From JAQWCH01 sp050952725 (lineage in GTDB: Bacteria > Bacillota_I > Bacilli_A > RFN20 > CAG-826): DNA of 64,000 nucleotides. The notes beneath the pieces are model-generated. The model was given only the letters and a program-made list of their open reading frames with translations. It did no database searches and was not told where the DNA came from. The position numbers were made by a program, and so were the translations under genes. Location of the stretch: NCBI GenBank assembly GCA_050952725.1, contig JBMNLN010000001.1, positions 1,264,570 through 1,328,569 of the forward strand, in the 5' to 3' direction. Positions 60,878 to 64,000 of this stretch are shown piece by piece (positions within the stretch are counted from its first letter, which is position 1; each line of letters starts with the position of its first letter).

Positions 60878-62020
60878 TTATCCACCAACAGTGGCGGCTT
60901 TTTTCTTAATGCGTAAGAAACCTTTATAGCCGACAACATTACCGCCAGTAAAGACGGATGCTTTGTAACTGATAATCCCGTCTTTGAATTTGTAATCCGT
61001 TGATTTAGCAATTTCAACTGGCGAGAAAACTGGGACTTCGTAATTTGTTAATGCCCCATAAGCCATACAGTAAGTACCAGCCTCAGTATTTGGATCAACG
61101 ACAGACCCACAGTTACTATTAATGACATAAGGAATGCCATCAATCGTTGATGCACTATAATCGACAATATGAACTTTACGCCCTTCCGTTGTCCGAAGGT
61201 TAGCAAATGCCCGTAAGTCGTTCTTACTTAAAATTAACGCTGCTCCACCCTCAACTTCTTCATCGCCACCATAGGCATAAATGATTTCATCAAGTGTCGT
61301 GTCATCGATTGTGCTAATTTCGATATCGGTGTTATCGGCAAGTGCTTCAACATTATTAGCAAAGATACCTTTGAAGGTATTCGTGGAGCCTGCACCCCGT
61401 AAAATTTGTTGTGAGATCTTTTTGCGGAGCGCAATATTGATTCCTCTTAACACTTCTTGTGAGTAAGGTAAGGCTGGAAGTTTTTCTAATTCTTCCGTAA
61501 TTTCAGCATAAGCTGTCACTTTTACTTTCGTAATCGTCGCATAACCGAATGTCGGTTCAGCGGTAGTGTAAGGATCACCTTCAGCAGTAAGTCCTGCCAT
61601 ACCTGTTGATTTTACGAAGGACTTTTTATAAGTCTCACCACCCTCTAAGTTAACGATTCTTACTTTATCAACGAGTGTGGATACATCGCGGAAAGGGTAT
61701 GCACCGATTTCAGCATTAGTGTGCGAAGGAAGTAAGACATTACTTGAAGTGACAGTCACTGTGCGTCCTTCTTTTAAGTCCTTGCCACGTTTCTCCATAT
61801 TTTCGATTGCTTCAGCATCACTACGAATTTGAAACATCGCAGCACTATCGAATTTACGCTTCATTGATAATTTCTTATCGATTAAGTTTCGTTCTTCTTG
61901 GAGCGCATCAGTTTCTTTTTCGAGTTTTTCTAATACGGAGAGGTTGTCTTCTTTTTCTGCTAACGCCCGAATTTCATTTAAGCGTTCAGCAATTTCTTTT
62001 TTACGAATTTCTAAATTCAT
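60878..62020 (-). CDS. HK97-type major capsid protein
   Basis: A 380-residue protein. Residues 1-55 are a coiled-coil delta domain, normally removed by the protease. The HK97 fold follows: MAGLTAEGDPYTTAEPTFGY (about 143-162), KKISQQILRGAGSTNTFKGI (about 210-229) and VFTGGNVVGYKGFLRIKKKA (C-terminus). It follows the protease gene after 11 bases. Confidence 0.92.
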   Translation of the reverse strand: MNLEIRKKEIAERLNEIRALAEKEDNLSVLEKLEKETDALQEERNLIDKKLSMKRKFDSAAMFQIRSDAEAIENMEKRGKDLKEGRTVTVTSSNVLLPSHTNAEIGAYPFRDVSTLVDKVRIVNLEGGETYKKSFVKSTGMAGLTAEGDPYTTAEPTFGYATITKVKVTAYAEITEELEKLPALPYSQEVLRGINIALRKKISQQILRGAGSTNTFKGIFANNVEALADNTDIEISTIDDTTLDEIIYAYGGDEEVEGGAALILSKNDLRAFANLRTTEGRKVHIVDYSASTIDGIPYVINSNCGSVVDPNTEAGTYCMAYGALTNYEVPVFSPVEIAKSTDYKFKDGIISYKASVFTGGNVVGYKGFLRIKKKAATVGG

Positions 62021-62031
62021 CTGAATTCCTC

Positions 62032-62640
62032 CTAAATATTCGTTTTTAATTTAAGTCGTTTGCGAATTACTTCTTTAAGTTGCTCGGTTTTAACATTATC
62101 CAATGCCCTTAGTTCTGCGTCCGCGATTTCTAAGGAACGTGCGAGTGCTTCAATAGAAGTTCCTTCATATGCAGGTAGGTCTACCACGGAGACATCATAG
62201 AGACGATCAATCTCGGTAATGACTCTCTTTGGTATGTCCCCACTTCTATCCCAGCTTTGACTTTTTACAGTAAAAGCAAACGACATCTTGTCTAATAATC
62301 CAGCGACAATCGATTTATACACATCTCGATTTGACTGGGTGTCAATTAAATCCGCTCTAATTTTTAAGCCATAATCATCAATCGTAAAGGTAAGTGAACC
62401 GTTACGAGTACGAGCTAAGATTAGGCGGTTATCAGTATGGTTATATTTAAGTGGCACATCTTTTAAATTTGCGCCATTTAGTGCGTTTTTGTCGATGATT
62501 TCAATAAAACCATATTCTGCATCACCAATTAAAGTTTCCTGGTTAAAGACAATTGCGTAACCTTCAATAACCATGCTTTCTTTTTCATCTTCATTTCTTG
62601 TTTCAATATTTAGAAATCGCACTTCTTTATTCTTTATCAT
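62032..62640 (-). CDS. HK97-family prohead protease
   Basis: A 202-residue serine protease. VIEGYAIVFNQETLIGDAEY opens the fold, VPLKYNHTDNRLILARTRNG holds the catalytic His, and LLDKMSFAFTVKSQSWDR holds the catalytic Ser. It cleaves the capsid delta domain during maturation. The charged tail (LRALDNVKTEQLKEVIRKRL) may be scaffold. It overlaps the portal gene by 14 bases. Confidence 0.92.
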   Translation of the reverse strand: MIKNKEVRFLNIETRNEDEKESMVIEGYAIVFNQETLIGDAEYGFIEIIDKNALNGANLKDVPLKYNHTDNRLILARTRNGSLTFTIDDYGLKIRADLIDTQSNRDVYKSIVAGLLDKMSFAFTVKSQSWDRSGDIPKRVITEIDRLYDVSVVDLPAYEGTSIEALARSLEIADAELRALDNVKTEQLKEVIRKRLKLKTNI

Positions 62641-63851
62641 CTTCTTCCTCCTTAGGCTCTTCGCCTACTTGGTATTTATTAGCGCTATCCGCGTCAACAT
62701 AATTTAATGACTGGAGACGCTTGTCGCCACCTTCAATAGGCTCTAAGCCTAATAAACTTCTTGATTCATTAAGTGATAATATTCCTAGCCCCATTAATTT
62801 CTCAATCGCACTTACTTTGGTGTTCCACGATGCGTATTGTAGACGCTCGGAATAAAAGATAATTTGCTCTCCATTTTCTAAGTTATTTCTTGTAAGGAGA
62901 GCTCTTGAAAAAGTTTCCGATAGCGCAATCGCAATCCCTTCAATCGTTCCTTCATAGAAAGCGTTATATTCATCTTCCGTATACTTGTTATCGTAGATTG
63001 CTTCACTTACACCAAAATAGGTGATGATTTTCTTTTGGAGAAAAGTTAGTGTTTCGCTGCTAACTAGTTTTGGGTCAACGCTTAAAGGAACATAATCACT
63101 TTTAAGATCCACAGGAACAATGGCAGAATTACCACTAGTCGAGGCTTCTTTTAATGCCCTATCAAATTCTTCCTTTTGTGCCTTCTTATCTTTTTCAGAA
63201 AGCATGGCATTGATTTTAAGGAGCCCTTTAATCTGAAAACTACTACGAATAGCGTTATCAATTCCCTGTAAGACTGAATCATTAATTTTGATTGTTTTAA
63301 GGATTGCGGAATGGTCTGAAATTGCGCCGCTTCCGCCAAAGATATCATTAACGCCGTAAAATCTCCGTAAATGAATAATTGATTCGTAAGGCAAAGTGTA
63401 TTTATTCCCATCAACGAAAGAAAAGCGAAGAAATAACGCACCGCTATTATCTTTGAGTGCTTCAACGGCATTTGGTTTAATTGGCCATAACTCTTTTAAT
63501 TCATAGGTGTTTTCATCATAGAGCGGATAAATAAAAGCGTTATTATTTAAGTAAAGTAATGTCACCACCCGATAAATAAAATCGTAAGGTGTCATTAAAG
63601 GGTTAGGCGCATACTTTAAAAGAAACGCTAATGTCCCTTTTTTCTCGACAACCGAAGAGTTATCAAGATTTTTTACATAACGCGGTTTGAGTTTAGCCGC
63701 GTGTGTCGCAATGCGGTCAATGCAAATCTTCACCACATCGCTAGCGTTTATGTTGTTTCCAAATCACTAAAAATGTTCAATGTCGATTGGAAGACTTTCG
63801 TATCATAGTTGATAGGCTGAACGGTCTTCTTCTTTCTTTTAAATAATCCAT
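62627..63851 (-). CDS. HK97-family portal protein, N-terminus broken by two apparent single-base deletions
   Basis: The long frame from 63736 encodes most of the portal (KPNAVEALKDNSGALFLRFS, FGVSEAIYDNKYTEDEYNAF). The real N-terminus is upstream and split. From ATG 63851 (GGAGG four bases before) adding one G to the GG at 63848-63849 gives MGLFKRKKKTVQPINYDTKV..., a typical portal start. Adding one T at the plus-strand AAA 63761-63763 then joins ...LNIFSDFGNNINASDVVKIC to the long frame. With both, the protein is 408 residues, the usual length. It forms the portal ring. The breaks may be sequencing errors or true inactivation. Confidence 0.85.
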
Positions 63852-63859
63852 AAAGCCTC

Positions 63860-64000
63860 CTAACTTATCATGTTTTCATAGTCGTTTTTGTATCTGTTTA
63901 ACACAGCGTAAGCAATAATTAAAGCGACCGTTCCGTCAATTCTTCGTAACTTTGAATCAAGTTTAGAAGGCTGAATATTACCATTAACATCAACCTTGGC
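63860..64000 (-). CDS. Terminase large subunit, C-terminal end (runs off the right edge)
   Basis: The last 46 codons are present, ending at TAG 63860-63862. PSKLDSKLRRIDGTVALIIA matches the end of the nuclease domain of Gram-positive phage TerL. The portal ribosome site lies at its stop codon. Confidence 0.82.
   Translation of the reverse strand, partial: AKVDVNGNIQPSKLDSKLRRIDGTVALIIAYAVLNRYKNDYENMIS

Larger units (their letters stand above)
48191..64000 (-). mobile_element. HK97-type siphophage prophage (right end outside the window)
   Basis: A collinear minus-strand block: terminase, portal, prohead protease, HK97 capsid, connectors, tail tube, chaperones, tape measure, baseplate, holin-like genes, small regulatory genes and two serine recombinases. 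The block is visibly more AT-rich than the sugar operon region. The left attachment site was not identified; it lies left of about 48190 or inside the duplicated area. Confidence 0.85.

Noticed and set aside
1..64000. Mollicutes genetic code with TGA as tryptophan
   Set aside because: Full-length genes end at TGA at the expected lengths and Trp is TGG throughout.

Overview
The window looks like a chromosomal segment of an uncultivated, gut-type, low-to-moderate-GC Bacilli (Erysipelotrichales / RFN20 / Mollicutes-related). This rests on gene content: CUT1 sugar uptake operons, lipoproteins with Ser/Thr/Glu linkers, BspA-type leucine-rich repeats, CBM26 starch binding, and surface proteins that end in a helical domain, one membrane helix and a basic tail without LPXTG. 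TGA is a stop and TGG is Trp, so the code is standard. The genus cannot be named from the sequence alone. Almost all genes lie on the minus strand.

Layout. 0-1.1 kb: start of a rhaD-like aldolase gene and a two-gene XRE regulator unit. 1.3-3.0 kb: an AbiE-type toxin-antitoxin pair whose antitoxin gene is frameshifted. 3.4-19.8 kb: one long operon, read right to left. It encodes an enlarged UgpC/MsmX-type ATPase, two permeases, a solute-binding lipoprotein, a nucleoside hydrolase, two multi-module surface proteins, three five-bladed-propeller (GH43-like) secreted proteins and a YesL-type membrane protein. A frameshifted DeoR regulator and a divergent RpiB-like isomerase follow at 19.9-21.4 kb. 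The same direct repeat stands before the transport operon and between the regulator and the isomerase. 21.5-35.9 kb: TetR/MMPL efflux pair, surface lipoproteins, an alpha-amylase, AlkD-like repair protein, 1-Cys peroxiredoxin and DegV. 36-44 kb: two Fic genes and two anchored surface proteins, separated by long AT-rich spacers that carry a dispersed repeat.

44.5-48.3 kb is the most interesting part. Two paralogous DUF6273 genes end in GC-rich variable regions that differ almost only at first and second codon positions, as in targets of diversity-generating retroelements (DGRs). Each is followed by a truncated ORF that resembles the start of a DGR accessory protein (Avd). No reverse transcriptase or template repeat is visible. 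The unit (recombinase 3' end, promoter, DUF6273 gene, avd remnant, terminator) is tandemly duplicated.

48.2-64 kb is an AT-richer HK97-type siphophage prophage running from terminase (right edge) through portal, protease, capsid, connectors, tail, tape measure, baseplate and holin to a twin serine-recombinase module. No endolysin is visible between the tail genes and the recombinases. Several genes (abiEi, deoR, portal twice) are broken by the apparent loss of one base in a homopolymer. This points either to indel errors in a long-read assembly or to real decay.
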